Source of the DNA: Dysgonomonas gadei ATCC BAA-286 | GTDB taxonomy: Bacteria > Bacteroidota > Bacteroidia > Bacteroidales > Dysgonomonadaceae | Direction: 5' to 3' | Assembly: GCF_000213555.1 (NCBI RefSeq) | Contig: NZ_GL891991.1 | Coordinates: forward strand, 29,987 to 93,986 | DNA length: 64,000 bases | Shown here: piece after piece, positions 9,331 through 17,511 of the stretch | Position numbering within the stretch: position 1 is the first letter of the stretch | How the letters are laid out: every line of letters begins with the position of its first letter | The notes under the pieces: generated by a model | Databases searched by the model: none | What the model was told of the DNA's origin: nothing | What the model saw: only the letters and a program-made list of their open reading frames with translations | Made by a program: the position numbers and the translations under genes

Positions 9331-10665
9331 ATGAAAAATCTCCTCGAAAAAACATTTAAACTAACAGAGAATAAGACCACCATCCGCAAAGAACTTCTCG
9401 CCGGGCTTATTACTTTTTTAACCATGTCATACATACTGATAGTCAATCCTAGTATATTATCGACTACCGGTATGGATAAAGATGCCCTGTTCACTGCAAC
9501 AGCTCTGGCTACAATCTTCGCTACCCTGATGATGGCTCTCTATGCCAAACTTCCGATAGCGCAAGCTCCGGGAATGGGCTTAAATGCTTTCTTTGCATTC
9601 ACCATCTGCGGAGTAATGGGATATTCCTGGCAATTTGCTTTGACTGCTGTATTCATCGAAGGTATCATTTTTATACTCCTAACATTTTTCAATGTACGGG
9701 AACTAATAGTAAAGAGCATACCAAAGGTATTGAAAGACGCTATACCTGTCGGGATCGGACTATTTATCACTCTGATCGGACTAAAAAATGCAGGAATAGT
9801 GGTTTCAAGCCCCGCCACACTGGTAGCACTGGGTGATTTTTCCCAACATAGTGTATGGATCGCCTTCTTAGGCCTGATTGTTACAGCCGTTCTGTTTGTA
9901 AGGAACATAAACGGTTCTATACTTATAGGAATAGTTGTGGCAACTATCTTCGGTATCATTCTGGGCGATGTAACATTACCCGATACCAGCATCATCAGCA
10001 CACCGCCCTCTATTGCTCCTATCTTTGCCCAATTCGAATGGGATCATATTCTATCATTCAATATGCTTGTGGTGGTATTCACCCTCCTGTTCGTTAACCT
10101 CTTCGACACTGTAGGTACATTGATCGGTGTTGTTTCCAAAGCAGGGCTGGCCGATGAAGACGGCAACTTCCCTCAAATGAAAAAAGCTCTGTTCTCCGAT
10201 GCATTAGGAACTACAGTAGGCTCTATCTTAGGAACAAGTACCATTACCGCATATGTGGAAAGTGCATCGGGCGTAGCATCGGGCGGACGTACCGGACTAA
10301 CCTCTGTCAGTACCGCTATGATGTTTATACTTGCCCTGTTCTTTGCTCCGTTATTCTTAATGGTTCCAGCAGCAGCAACATCTCCTGCACTTATTATCGT
10401 CGGGCTGTTTATGATCTCATCCGTTGCCAAAATTAACTTTAGCGACATGAGCGAAGGACTACCAGCATTCCTTACCATCGTATTTATGCCTTTCACCTAT
10501 AGTATTGCAGAAGGTATCGTATTCGGTATGCTTAGCTTTGCTTTCATCAAAGTTTGTTCAGGTAAACACAAAGACGTATCAACTACTGTGTATGTAATCG
10601 CCATATTATTCTTACTCAAAATAATTTTGGATGCATCTCATATAATGACCAATGCAGCTGGTTGA
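9331..10665 (+). CDS. NCS2-family purine permease (AzgA/PbuG type)
   Basis: 444 aa with about 12-14 membrane segments. Family signatures include TFLTMSYILIVNP near residue 30, QAPGMGLNAFFAF around 80, and LFVNLFDTVGTLIGV in the second half. This subgroup (COG2252) imports hypoxanthine, guanine or adenine by proton symport. It is translationally close to the upstream DUF5020 barrel gene and followed by a good terminator, so the two form a bicistron. The exact base is not readable. Confidence 0.9.
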   Translation: MKNLLEKTFKLTENKTTIRKELLAGLITFLTMSYILIVNPSILSTTGMDKDALFTATALATIFATLMMALYAKLPIAQAPGMGLNAFFAFTICGVMGYSWQFALTAVFIEGIIFILLTFFNVRELIVKSIPKVLKDAIPVGIGLFITLIGLKNAGIVVSSPATLVALGDFSQHSVWIAFLGLIVTAVLFVRNINGSILIGIVVATIFGIILGDVTLPDTSIISTPPSIAPIFAQFEWDHILSFNMLVVVFTLLFVNLFDTVGTLIGVVSKAGLADEDGNFPQMKKALFSDALGTTVGSILGTSTITAYVESASGVASGGRTGLTSVSTAMMFILALFFAPLFLMVPAAATSPALIIVGLFMISSVAKINFSDMSEGLPAFLTIVFMPFTYSIAEGIVFGMLSFAFIKVCSGKHKDVSTTVYVIAILFLLKIILDASHIMTNAAG

Positions 10666-10691
10666 GCAGGCAAAATAACAAGATAATCTTT

Positions 10692-10733
10692 AGTCCCTCC
10701 CTTCTTTAACCGGATCGGAGGGACTTCTCTTTT
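10692..10733 (+). terminator. terminator of the DUF5020-permease operon
   Basis: AGTCCCTCC (10692-10700) pairs perfectly with GGAGGGACT (10717-10725), followed by TCTCTTTTC. Confidence 0.75.
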
Positions 10734-10743
10734 CTACCGCAAC

Positions 10744-10767
10744 TTGCGACTAAAATGCTTATCTTTG
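10744..10767 (+). promoter_or_regulatory. promoter of the HAD nucleotidase gene
   Basis: TATCTTTG (10760-10767) fits the -7 box; TTG at 10744 may be part of a -33 element. It lies inside the longer frame that opens at 10755, which decides the start codon at 10788. Confidence 0.6.
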
Positions 10768-10787
10768 CCCTAAATTATAATCCCGAT

Positions 10788-11480
10788 ATGAAATACAGCG
10801 ACATACTCCTCGACTTAGACGACACATTGATAGACACCATAGAGAATACCCGCCTCACATTAACAGAAATATATGATGACTATGCGTTCAGCCGCTACTT
10901 CCCGTCCTTCCATGACTTCTATACTATCTATTACGCAAATGTAAGCCATTTGTGGGAACTCTACGGCAGAGGACAGATTACCAAGCAGACACTGCAACGC
11001 GAACGCTTTATAGGCCCTCTGAACAGCATAGAAGAAATCTCCGAAGAGCAGGCCCTGGCTATCAACGACGACTTCATAGCCCGGATAATGAGAAAAGGCG
11101 TATTGGTAGAAGGCGCAAAAGAACTGCTGGACTACCTGCACCCCCGTTACAGGATACATATCCTCTCCAACGGCTTCACCGAAATGCAATACATAAAGAT
11201 GGAAAGCGCCGGTATTTCATCATACTTCGATAAGGTTATCCTGTCCGACAAAGTGGGGGTAAACAAGCCACACCCGGATATATTCACGTATGCCCTGAAC
11301 GAAATCGAGGTTAAACCCGAAAACATCATAATGGTTGGTGACAACCTGTTTACAGACATTGGCGGGGCCTACAACAGCGGACTGGACCAGATATGGTATA
11401 ACCCCAAGAACAAGCCTTCCGAAGATTTCGAGCCGACTCATACAGTCGCCAGACTGGAAGAGATCAGGAACATCCTCTAA
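10788..11480 (+). CDS. YjjG-type noncanonical pyrimidine nucleotidase (HAD family)
   Basis: 230 aa. HAD motif I DLDDT is at residues 9-13, motif II in the LSNG region, and motifs III/IV in NKPHPDIF and MVGDNLFTDIGGA. The alpha-helical cap between them and the length fit YjjG/5'-nucleotidases, which hydrolyse nucleoside monophosphates including damaged pyrimidines. An in-frame ATG at 10755 lies upstream of the promoter box and gives residues unlike the family, so the internal ATG 10788 is preferred. It follows a purine permease, a plausible nucleotide-salvage neighbour. Confidence 0.85.
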   Translation: MKYSDILLDLDDTLIDTIENTRLTLTEIYDDYAFSRYFPSFHDFYTIYYANVSHLWELYGRGQITKQTLQRERFIGPLNSIEEISEEQALAINDDFIARIMRKGVLVEGAKELLDYLHPRYRIHILSNGFTEMQYIKMESAGISSYFDKVILSDKVGVNKPHPDIFTYALNEIEVKPENIIMVGDNLFTDIGGAYNSGLDQIWYNPKNKPSEDFEPTHTVARLEEIRNIL

Positions 11481-11490
11481 AAAACAAAAA

Positions 11491-11518
11491 CCGGACGACA
11501 TACACCATCCGGCTTCTT
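11491..11518 (+). terminator. weak hairpin after the HAD gene
   Basis: CCGGA (11491-11495) pairs with TCCGG (11508-11512) in the short gap before the convergent flavodoxin gene. The short stem and poor T tract make this tentative. Confidence 0.35.
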
Positions 11519-11542
11519 ACTATATACACTAACTAAAATATA

Positions 11543-12040
11543 TCAGTTCAGATATTTCTTCAAATCTTCCACCCATGCAGTAAGACGTGCATCAGTTTCG
11601 TTATATTCGTTATCTTCATCTAATGCCAGACCGATAAAGCGACCATCAATAACAGCATCAGACTCATCGAATGTATAGCCGTCGGTAGAGACCGAACCTA
11701 CTATTTCGACTTTCCCTTTCAGTGCTTTGTAAATGTAATACATTGCTCCGGCAAAGCTTGTGGAGAATGAAGCACTGTCTCCCAGTGAGAATAGAGCAAC
11801 TTTTTTTCCGGTAAAATCCATCTTTTCAACCTTAGGCAGAAGAACTTCCCAATCGTCCTGTAAATCGCCTACCCCTGTCGTAGATGCCCCGAAAATCAAA
11901 AAGTCATATGGTTTCAAATCATCAACACTCACACTCTCAGCATTGAAGAGTGCAGCATCGTCGAACAATGCCTGTATTTTTTCTGCTACCGCTTCTGTGG
12001 CCCCGGTAGATGACCCGTAAACTATTGCAATTTTGCTCAT
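11543..12040 (-). CDS. fldA: flavodoxin
   Basis: 165 aa, the length of long-chain flavodoxins. The FMN phosphate loop GSSTGAT is at residues 9-15, followed by FGASTTGVGDLQDDWE and FSLGDSASFSTSFAGAMYYIYKAL, the isoalloxazine-binding loops. It would carry low-potential electrons in the cytoplasm, often in place of ferredoxin under iron limitation. It is 34 bp downstream of the MATE gene on the same strand and may be co-transcribed. No obvious Fur box is visible in the short gap. Confidence 0.93.
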   Translation of the reverse strand: MSKIAIVYGSSTGATEAVAEKIQALFDDAALFNAESVSVDDLKPYDFLIFGASTTGVGDLQDDWEVLLPKVEKMDFTGKKVALFSLGDSASFSTSFAGAMYYIYKALKGKVEIVGSVSTDGYTFDESDAVIDGRFIGLALDEDNEYNETDARLTAWVEDLKKYLN

Positions 12041-12074
12041 AACAAGTTAAGTAATTTATTAAATTGATTATCAA

Positions 12075-13370
12075 CTATCTGGAATCATTCAAAATAGCAG
12101 GAGCCATAAAACTCTGTACTATCCCTCTCAAAGCCAGATACACAATAAACGCAATCCACAGGATATTGTTCGCACAAATATTTGAAAAAGCAAAATACAA
12201 TACAAAAAATCCGGCAACTGCTATCAACATAGAATTACGCATCTGATGAGAAGCAGTCGCCCCCACAAACACCCCGTCCCAAAGAAAAGCAGAGAAGCCC
12301 GCAAAGGGAATCATATACACCCAGATATGAAATTGCCTGCTGAATTCTATAATATTCTGCTTATCGGTCAAAATGCCCAATATCTGATCCAGGAAGAGGA
12401 CATAGATAAGCGTAAAGAATGAAGCGATAACAATACCCCAGACAAACAGCCTTCTGACAAGAAATTTCAGCTTAATCCTGTCTTTTGCCCCTATAAATCT
12501 GCCTGTCAACGCCTCGGCAGCATAGGCAAACCCATCCATCATATATGAGAACAGAATAAACAACTGCATCAGTAAAGCATTGGCCGCCAGCACATCTTTC
12601 CCCGACTTTGCTGAAGCAGACATAAAGAAGGTAGTAACAGCGACAAGAGCCATCGTACGGATAAAGATATCGCTGTTGACCTTAAAAAACGGGATATAAG
12701 ATGATAAATCTTTCAGCACCTTCAGATTGATATATTGTTTCAGCCAGCCATATTTTATATTCCAGAAAAGAAGGAACGAAAGAAAGCCCGTATATTGTGC
12801 ACATACGGAAGCTAAAGCCACCCCTTCTATCTTCATCCCAAAACCATAGACAAAGGCAAAACTCAATCCGATATTGACTATATTGACTCCGATAGCTACA
12901 ATCATCGGCATCTTGGCATTCTGCATCCCTACATACCAGCCATTAAAAGTGTACATCCCCAGAATAGCCGGAGCAGCCCAGATGTATATATAAAAATAGT
13001 CGAGGGCGTATCCTTTTACCGTAGGCTCTCCATTCAGCAAATAGAAACCCGCATGGGCAATAAAGTATTGCAGCAGAATAATAACAACGCCTGCTCCCAT
13101 TGCCACAGCGAGTGAGCGAAGCAAAATATTGGTTTGCTCCTGATGGCTACCAGCCCCATAGGACTGGGCCGTAAATCCGCTTGTACCCATACGCAGAAAG
13201 GAGAAACTCCAGTAGATAAAATTGAAGATCATTGTCGCAAGCGCAATTGCCCCGATATAATCCTCCGAATCGAGATGGCCTACTATATACATATCCACCA
13301 TACCCAAAAGCGGCACAGTAATATTGGATATAATATTCGGAATAGCTAAACGCAGAATACTTTTATTCAT
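12075..13370 (-). CDS. MATE-family efflux transporter (DinF-like)
   Basis: 431 aa, about 12 hydrophobic segments in two homologous halves. N-terminal LRLAIPNIISNITVPLLGMVDMYIVGHL is typical of MatE domains and matches the DinF-like branch found in Bacteroidota. It would export organic cations or drugs, driven by sodium or protons. A -7 box lies just 8 bp before the ATG, so the message may be nearly leaderless. Substrate is unknown. Confidence 0.9.
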   Translation of the reverse strand: MNKSILRLAIPNIISNITVPLLGMVDMYIVGHLDSEDYIGAIALATMIFNFIYWSFSFLRMGTSGFTAQSYGAGSHQEQTNILLRSLAVAMGAGVVIILLQYFIAHAGFYLLNGEPTVKGYALDYFYIYIWAAPAILGMYTFNGWYVGMQNAKMPMIVAIGVNIVNIGLSFAFVYGFGMKIEGVALASVCAQYTGFLSFLLFWNIKYGWLKQYINLKVLKDLSSYIPFFKVNSDIFIRTMALVAVTTFFMSASAKSGKDVLAANALLMQLFILFSYMMDGFAYAAEALTGRFIGAKDRIKLKFLVRRLFVWGIVIASFFTLIYVLFLDQILGILTDKQNIIEFSRQFHIWVYMIPFAGFSAFLWDGVFVGATASHQMRNSMLIAVAGFFVLYFAFSNICANNILWIAFIVYLALRGIVQSFMAPAILNDSR

Positions 13371-13378
13371 AATGGTTA

Positions 13379-13386
13379 CAAAAATA
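13379..13386 (-). promoter_or_regulatory. -7 box abutting the MATE start codon
   Basis: On the minus strand TATTTTTG fits TAnnTTTG, ending 8 bp before the ATG. If real, the 5' leader would be about 6 nt. Confidence 0.5.
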
Positions 13387-13460
13387 GCAGGAATCGGTTA
13401 ATAATAAAGAATGAAAAACTGAGAATCAGGCATTCTCTATTTTATCGTCTAATTTCAGCT

Positions 13461-13500
13461 TTTTAAAAAGTTGACAAACTTGACACTTTTTTCTATTTTT
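13461..13500 (-). repeat. dispersed TGTCA-N4-TGTCA-type repeat, copy D
   Basis: The minus strand reads AAAAAAGTGTCAAGTTTGTC followed by AACTTTTTA, almost the same as the plus-strand copy at 48424-48465. It points towards the MATE gene, about 90 bp away. Confidence 0.6.
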
Positions 13501-13552
13501 CATTATTCATGCGAATCAGTAGTTGAGATTTAATGTTGTATTTTTTCTGCTT

Positions 13553-13989
13553 CACTTCGTTGCGCTTAAACGTTCATTTTGGCATTGCCCAAAACGAACC
13601 AAAAGGCTAGCGCTGCGTTCCTCGGCGACCCAAAACCGTTTTGACGGCTGAATCAAACAAACGGGCTATCGCCCCGTTTGATTCTACGCCGCCTGCAACG
13701 GATTGGGTACCCCGCCTGCGTCACTAATGCGCAAGGGCTGACGCACGTGGGGCTAAAGCATGAAAAATCTCTGTCTTGTCGCCGCATCGCGATTCCGGCC
13801 TCGTCCCGCAGGCGGGGCACCCAATCCGTAAAGCGGAGGTGTAGGGCAAAATAGGGTAGCTGCTATACACGGCTGATAAGCTAACTAAAAATGATTCCGT
13901 ATTATTTTGCCCCACCGGAGCTGCGGTTTTGGGTCGCCGGAGGATGCAGCCTTGATTTTTTGTTTCGTTTTGCATCAAGGCAAAATGAA
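13553..13989. repeat. GC-rich inverted pair of a structured element (pair I)
   Basis: Two copies of one foldable element face each other: copy 1 on plus (13572-13716) and copy 2 on minus (13989-13804). Copy 1 has a terminal hairpin GTTCATTTTGG/CCAAAACGAAC, stem A ACCCAA..CCGTT (13628-13640) with AACGG.TTGGGT (13697-13708), and stem B GAATCAAAC/GTTTGATTC (13650-13658, 13676-13684) capped by GGGC-TATC-GCCC. Copy 2 keeps the plan with different stem B (TATTTTGCCC with GGGCAAAATA). GC content is well above the flanks. Residues 13572-13614 are identical to 14898-14940. Confidence 0.75.
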
Positions 13990-14155
13990 AAAACAGAAAG
14001 GCTGGTGAAAAAATCCAACGTTAAAATCCAACTGCTGATTCGTATAATATGCTGTGTTAATTTTTATGAAATCAAAATACATTTATCTATACTGAAAAAA
14101 CAGGAAATGAAGAAATAATCATTATCTGTTCCACACTCGTAATTATCTAAAAAGT

Positions 14156-14638
14156 ATGGCAAAGTATAGTGAAGAATTAGTAGATAAAGTCGTTTTTCTT
14201 ATCGAAGAAGAGTTTTATACTACCACTCAGGTATGTAGGGCTTTAGGTTTTAGCAGGCAGGCTTATTACGGCTGGCTGGACACTAAACCCGGATTCAGGA
14301 AAGAGGTAGATATGGCTGTCAGTCGCCGTAGCGAAGCGATGCAGACAATGATGCAGGCCGCGCTGAAAAAGAAACTGGAAGGATATATGACAACAGTGGA
14401 AAAGGATGTATATGTTCCTGATGAAAGGAATCCCGATAAACTAGTTTTCAAATCGAAAGTGATAATAAAGAAGGAATGTCCTCCCGATCTGCGGACAATA
14501 AAGATGTTGCTGGATAGGAACAACCCCTCCCTGCCCCAAGGGGAGGAGATGTATACCACGAGAGATAATCGGGTGATTGAGGAAGAGACCGTTATAGATA
14601 ACATAGAAAGGGATGTTGTAGAAGATGAAGAAAAATAA
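14156..14638 (+). CDS. orphan helix-turn-helix protein, phage terminase small-subunit / phBC6A51-like
   Basis: 160 aa. The first 60 residues form an HTH of the transposase/terminase-small-subunit kind (YSEELVDKVVFLIEEEF, TTTQVCRALGFSRQAYYGWL). The rest is helical and charged with an acidic tail. No phage or IS gene lies beside it: it is alone between two inverted repeat pairs. The frame stays open after the TAA for 57 more codons with similar charged composition, so this may be the 5' part of a longer gene split by a nonsense codon. Role unknown; DNA binding is inferred. Confidence 0.7.
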   Translation: MAKYSEELVDKVVFLIEEEFYTTTQVCRALGFSRQAYYGWLDTKPGFRKEVDMAVSRRSEAMQTMMQAALKKKLEGYMTTVEKDVYVPDERNPDKLVFKSKVIIKKECPPDLRTIKMLLDRNNPSLPQGEEMYTTRDNRVIEEETVIDNIERDVVEDEEK

Positions 14639-14812
14639 AAAGAGGTTTCAGTAGTGATTGAGGAGAATGAAGATGCAGAGACTGCGGAGATGATAGAAAG
14701 ACTGGATAAAGCCTGTGCCCGGCGACGACAAGAAATCAGGAAATCAGTAATAGTGGGTAATAGAAGACCGGTGTATAATCATGGAAAGAGAAGGAAGAAA
14801 GCGAAGAGATAA
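14639..14812 (+). pseudogene. in-frame continuation of the HTH gene after TAA (possible split C-terminal part)
   Basis: Directly after the stop at 14636-14638 the same frame runs KEVSVVIEENEDAETAEMIE, then a basic end with RRRQEIRK and HGKRRKKAKR before TAA at 14810-14812. A GTG at 14654 could start a separate 52-aa protein. The acid-rich then strongly basic composition joins smoothly to the upstream product, so one ancestral gene of about 218 codons with a nonsense mutation is likely; a natural two-gene arrangement is possible. Confidence 0.45.
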
Positions 14813-14878
14813 TGAATAATGCCAATCAATAGTTAAAGTAATTATTGTAGTATAAAATTGTTGGATTATTATCGACTA

Positions 14879-15316
14879 CACTTCGTTCCGTCTGAATGTT
14901 CATTTTGGCATTGCCCAAAACGAACCAAAAGGCTAGCGCTTCGTTTCTCGGCGACCTGTCAACGGTTTGCCAGCTGAAAGTGACAAACGGGCTATCGCCC
15001 CGTCCCTTTCCACGCCGGCTGCTCCGGACAGGTGCCCGCCTGCGAAACTAATGCGCATCCGCTGACGCCTTAGTAAGGCAAAGCCCTTTCGAGAATGAAA
15101 TATGCGTCAGCCCGCGCCGTTAGCTTCAAGGACGGGGTACCCGTAGGGCTAAAAGACGAAAAAAACGGAAACGTGTTTGAGCTTATCCTTCGATTCGGGT
15201 TATACGATCTTTCCAGCGAGTTTTTCCGTTTCGTCTTTTTGTCCGTTACGGGTCGGTCTTTGATGCGGGGCGCTAAAGCGTTTTTGGTTCCTTTTGGGGA
15301 TTTGGCCAAAAGGAAC
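14879..15316. repeat. GC-rich inverted pair of a structured element (pair II)
   Basis: Same architecture as pair I. Copy 3 (plus, 14898-15042): stem A ACCTGTC (14954-14960) with GACAGGT (15027-15033), then CGG/CCG; stem B GAAAGTGAC/GTCCCTTTC (14976-14984, 15002-15010), same GGGC-TATC-GCCC cap. Copy 4 (minus, 15316-15131): terminal hairpin GTTCCTTTTGG/CCAAAAGGAAC, stem A ACCCGTA/TACGGGT (15139-15145, 15247-15253), stem B AAAAGACGAAA/TTTCGTCTTTT (15151-15161, 15229-15239). Stem sequences differ from pair I but pairing is kept. Confidence 0.75.
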
Positions 15317-15398
15317 ACAAGCAATTTTAATTGCGCGTAGAAAAAAATGCATAGAATAATAGAACCTTTTTTCAACTTATTAATACCGAAGAATTTTC

Positions 15399-16184
15399 TC
15401 AATTCGAATAAACATGGATGCTATTCTGTGCGGCAGGAAGATAATTGACGCCGATCCAGGTAATCATAAGTAAAACAAACGCGATTGGCAGCATCCATAA
15501 AACAAACTTAACATGATATTTTTGCAGCCGCATATGGATATAGACTAAATATCCCGCCGATGTAATAAACGCCCATGTCTCTTTCGGGTCCCACGACCAG
15601 TAGTGTCCCCATGCCTCCTTTGCCCATACTGCTCCCATGAGCATTCCCAGTATGAGGAAGCCGAAACCGATATAAACAACATTATCCATCAGCTTGTACA
15701 GGTTATCATCCAGCCTGTCTTTTTTCAGATTTACCAACTGAATAATAGCAGCAATGGTCGCAGCCCCAAGCATGGCATAGGATAAAATATAGACTGTAAC
15801 GTGCGGCACAAACCAATAGCTTTGGAGGGCAGGCATCAGGTTGGTCGAATGTATTTCCGGCTTGAATATATTTACACAGACAAAAACACAGGCGACCAGG
15901 CTGGAGAATGACAACAGCCATTTATATTTCCAATGCTTGTATGTAAAATAACCAACTGTTGCCAGAAAGAATGAGTACCATAACCGGGTTTCACCTATTG
16001 TACGGAGCGGAGGGCGTTCCTGTCCTATCCATAAGCCGATGATAAACGCGGCAAAAATAGCAATGCCGGCTATCATTAGTCCTTCTACGATAAATGTTTT
16101 CTTACATTTATATACCAGTGCTCCTGCGCTTATCCAGCAAATCATTGCAGGTATTGCAAACCAAAGAAATTCATCCCAAGTCAT
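15399..16184 (-). CDS. ccsA: cytochrome c biogenesis protein CcsA/ResC
   Basis: 261 aa, eight predicted membrane segments. The haem-handling WWD-type motif WGHYWSWDPKE is at residues 192-202, and a conserved His (PHVT, residue 128) precedes it. CcsA with ResB exports haem and ligates it to apocytochrome c in system II. Its start overlaps the resB 3' end by 14 bp, so the two are translationally coupled. Position behind nrfHA suggests it matures those multihaem cytochromes. Confidence 0.92.
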   Translation of the reverse strand: MTWDEFLWFAIPAMICWISAGALVYKCKKTFIVEGLMIAGIAIFAAFIIGLWIGQERPPLRTIGETRLWYSFFLATVGYFTYKHWKYKWLLSFSSLVACVFVCVNIFKPEIHSTNLMPALQSYWFVPHVTVYILSYAMLGAATIAAIIQLVNLKKDRLDDNLYKLMDNVVYIGFGFLILGMLMGAVWAKEAWGHYWSWDPKETWAFITSAGYLVYIHMRLQKYHVKFVLWMLPIAFVLLMITWIGVNYLPAAQNSIHVYSN

Positions 16185-17433
16185 CTTCCGCCTTTCTTTT
16201 TTTGTTTCCCGACCATAATAAACATATCGAACCTACGGACAATAGAATTATTCCGGCATAGACAGGATAGAGCCACGGGTCGTATACCAGCTCCATACTG
16301 CTGTATGTGGACATTCTGCCGGCCTGATTGTCATATCCGTACTGGTAGATAGTCCAACTGCCTATTCTTAAAGGTTTATTTACTTCCAGAACCGCGTGCT
16401 GTTCGCTTCCGTCTTCCATGAATACATCTATGTCCGACAGGAATCTCTTTGGCTCGGGTTGTGTCATTACAATACAATATTGAGAGTCGAGAGGTAATGT
16501 CATATATAACTGTGCCATATTGCCTCCGCATACCCATCCTTTACGCATCTCGCCTGTTTGCATGTTCTTTGCCGATACTTTTGCTGCCGGACTGGAGCCG
16601 GGCATAGGCACAGCCTGATAAGTACTGTCACTGTTGCGTACTGCCTGATGGATATATTCTTCAAGTCTGATATCCCATTTATCGAGTGTGCCGTTAGGCC
16701 TTTTCTCGTCTATCTGGAAATAATCAGGTTTGTTTTTAGGCTGTGATTCGCCGCTTTCCCTGTCTATTATTGTGAGTTTAGGCGGGTATTCTTCCATCTC
16801 GAAATCATTGAGCTGTATGGCGACTGGAAGTTCCAGCACATCTTTGTTTTCGCTATAGACACGCCATTCCACTTCACCTTCGCGGACATGCATTACATAT
16901 CTTTTTATATCGGCGGCTCCCAGCCCTGCGGCAAAAAGGAGAATCCAGAGCCCTATATGATTGAAATAGAAAGCATAATCCTGCTTGCGGAAAGCGACCA
17001 GCCTTCTTACAATCAGTGAACCTAAGGAAATCAGCGTAAGGAAATATATCAGCACGAAAGGCCAGCTGCTTGTTACCTGCCTGAATCCAAGCACCGTGAA
17101 TATATCTTTATCGTGAGGATCGAGACGCGCGAATTGCGGAGTAAGTCCCATTATCAGCCCCAATACCAACAGCGCAGCAATGAGGGTTACCGAAAGCGGA
17201 ACACCCGATATCCATTGGTAGAAAGCACTTTTGCGGGCGAATGAGAGTAATATGAGAAATGCTATTACCGCGCCACCGAGGATAAGGTTGACCGGAGCCT
17301 GTAGCAGGTAAAAGTCAAACTTTCCTACTGTAATCTGAAGCATAAAACCAATGAAGACAAAACCTGCCACAAAAGCGATACTTTCTTTGTACCGCCACGG
17401 GAATTGCCACATCTTACGTTTTCCTTGTTCCAT
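16171..17433 (-). CDS. resB: cytochrome c biogenesis protein ResB
   Basis: 420 aa. Four membrane spans (three clustered N-terminally, about 15-90, and one around 105-150) precede a large periplasmic domain (about 180-380) and a final C-terminal span. This matches ResB/Ccs1, the partner of CcsA in system II. It lies 78 bp downstream of nrfA and overlaps ccsA. Identification rests on topology, partner gene and the LNDFEMEEYPP region, typical of Bacteroidota ResB. Confidence 0.85.
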   Translation of the reverse strand: MEQGKRKMWQFPWRYKESIAFVAGFVFIGFMLQITVGKFDFYLLQAPVNLILGGAVIAFLILLSFARKSAFYQWISGVPLSVTLIAALLVLGLIMGLTPQFARLDPHDKDIFTVLGFRQVTSSWPFVLIYFLTLISLGSLIVRRLVAFRKQDYAFYFNHIGLWILLFAAGLGAADIKRYVMHVREGEVEWRVYSENKDVLELPVAIQLNDFEMEEYPPKLTIIDRESGESQPKNKPDYFQIDEKRPNGTLDKWDIRLEEYIHQAVRNSDSTYQAVPMPGSSPAAKVSAKNMQTGEMRKGWVCGGNMAQLYMTLPLDSQYCIVMTQPEPKRFLSDIDVFMEDGSEQHAVLEVNKPLRIGSWTIYQYGYDNQAGRMSTYSSMELVYDPWLYPVYAGIILLSVGSICLLWSGNKKRKAEDDLG

Positions 17434-17511
17434 ATGTATATGAAGAGAAGAAAGTGCCTGAAGTCTTTTTCAGACACTCTCTTCTTTTTTATCTGCCGTT
17501 TAAGGGCCTGT

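Noticed and set aside
13553..15316. Integron cassette with attC sites around the HTH gene
   Set aside because: The structure is palindromic like attC, but I see no GTTRRRY-type core sites in the right places and no integrase; kept only as something to test.
13553..15316. Complete insertion sequence
   Set aside because: No transposase catalytic domain is encoded; the only gene is a small HTH protein.
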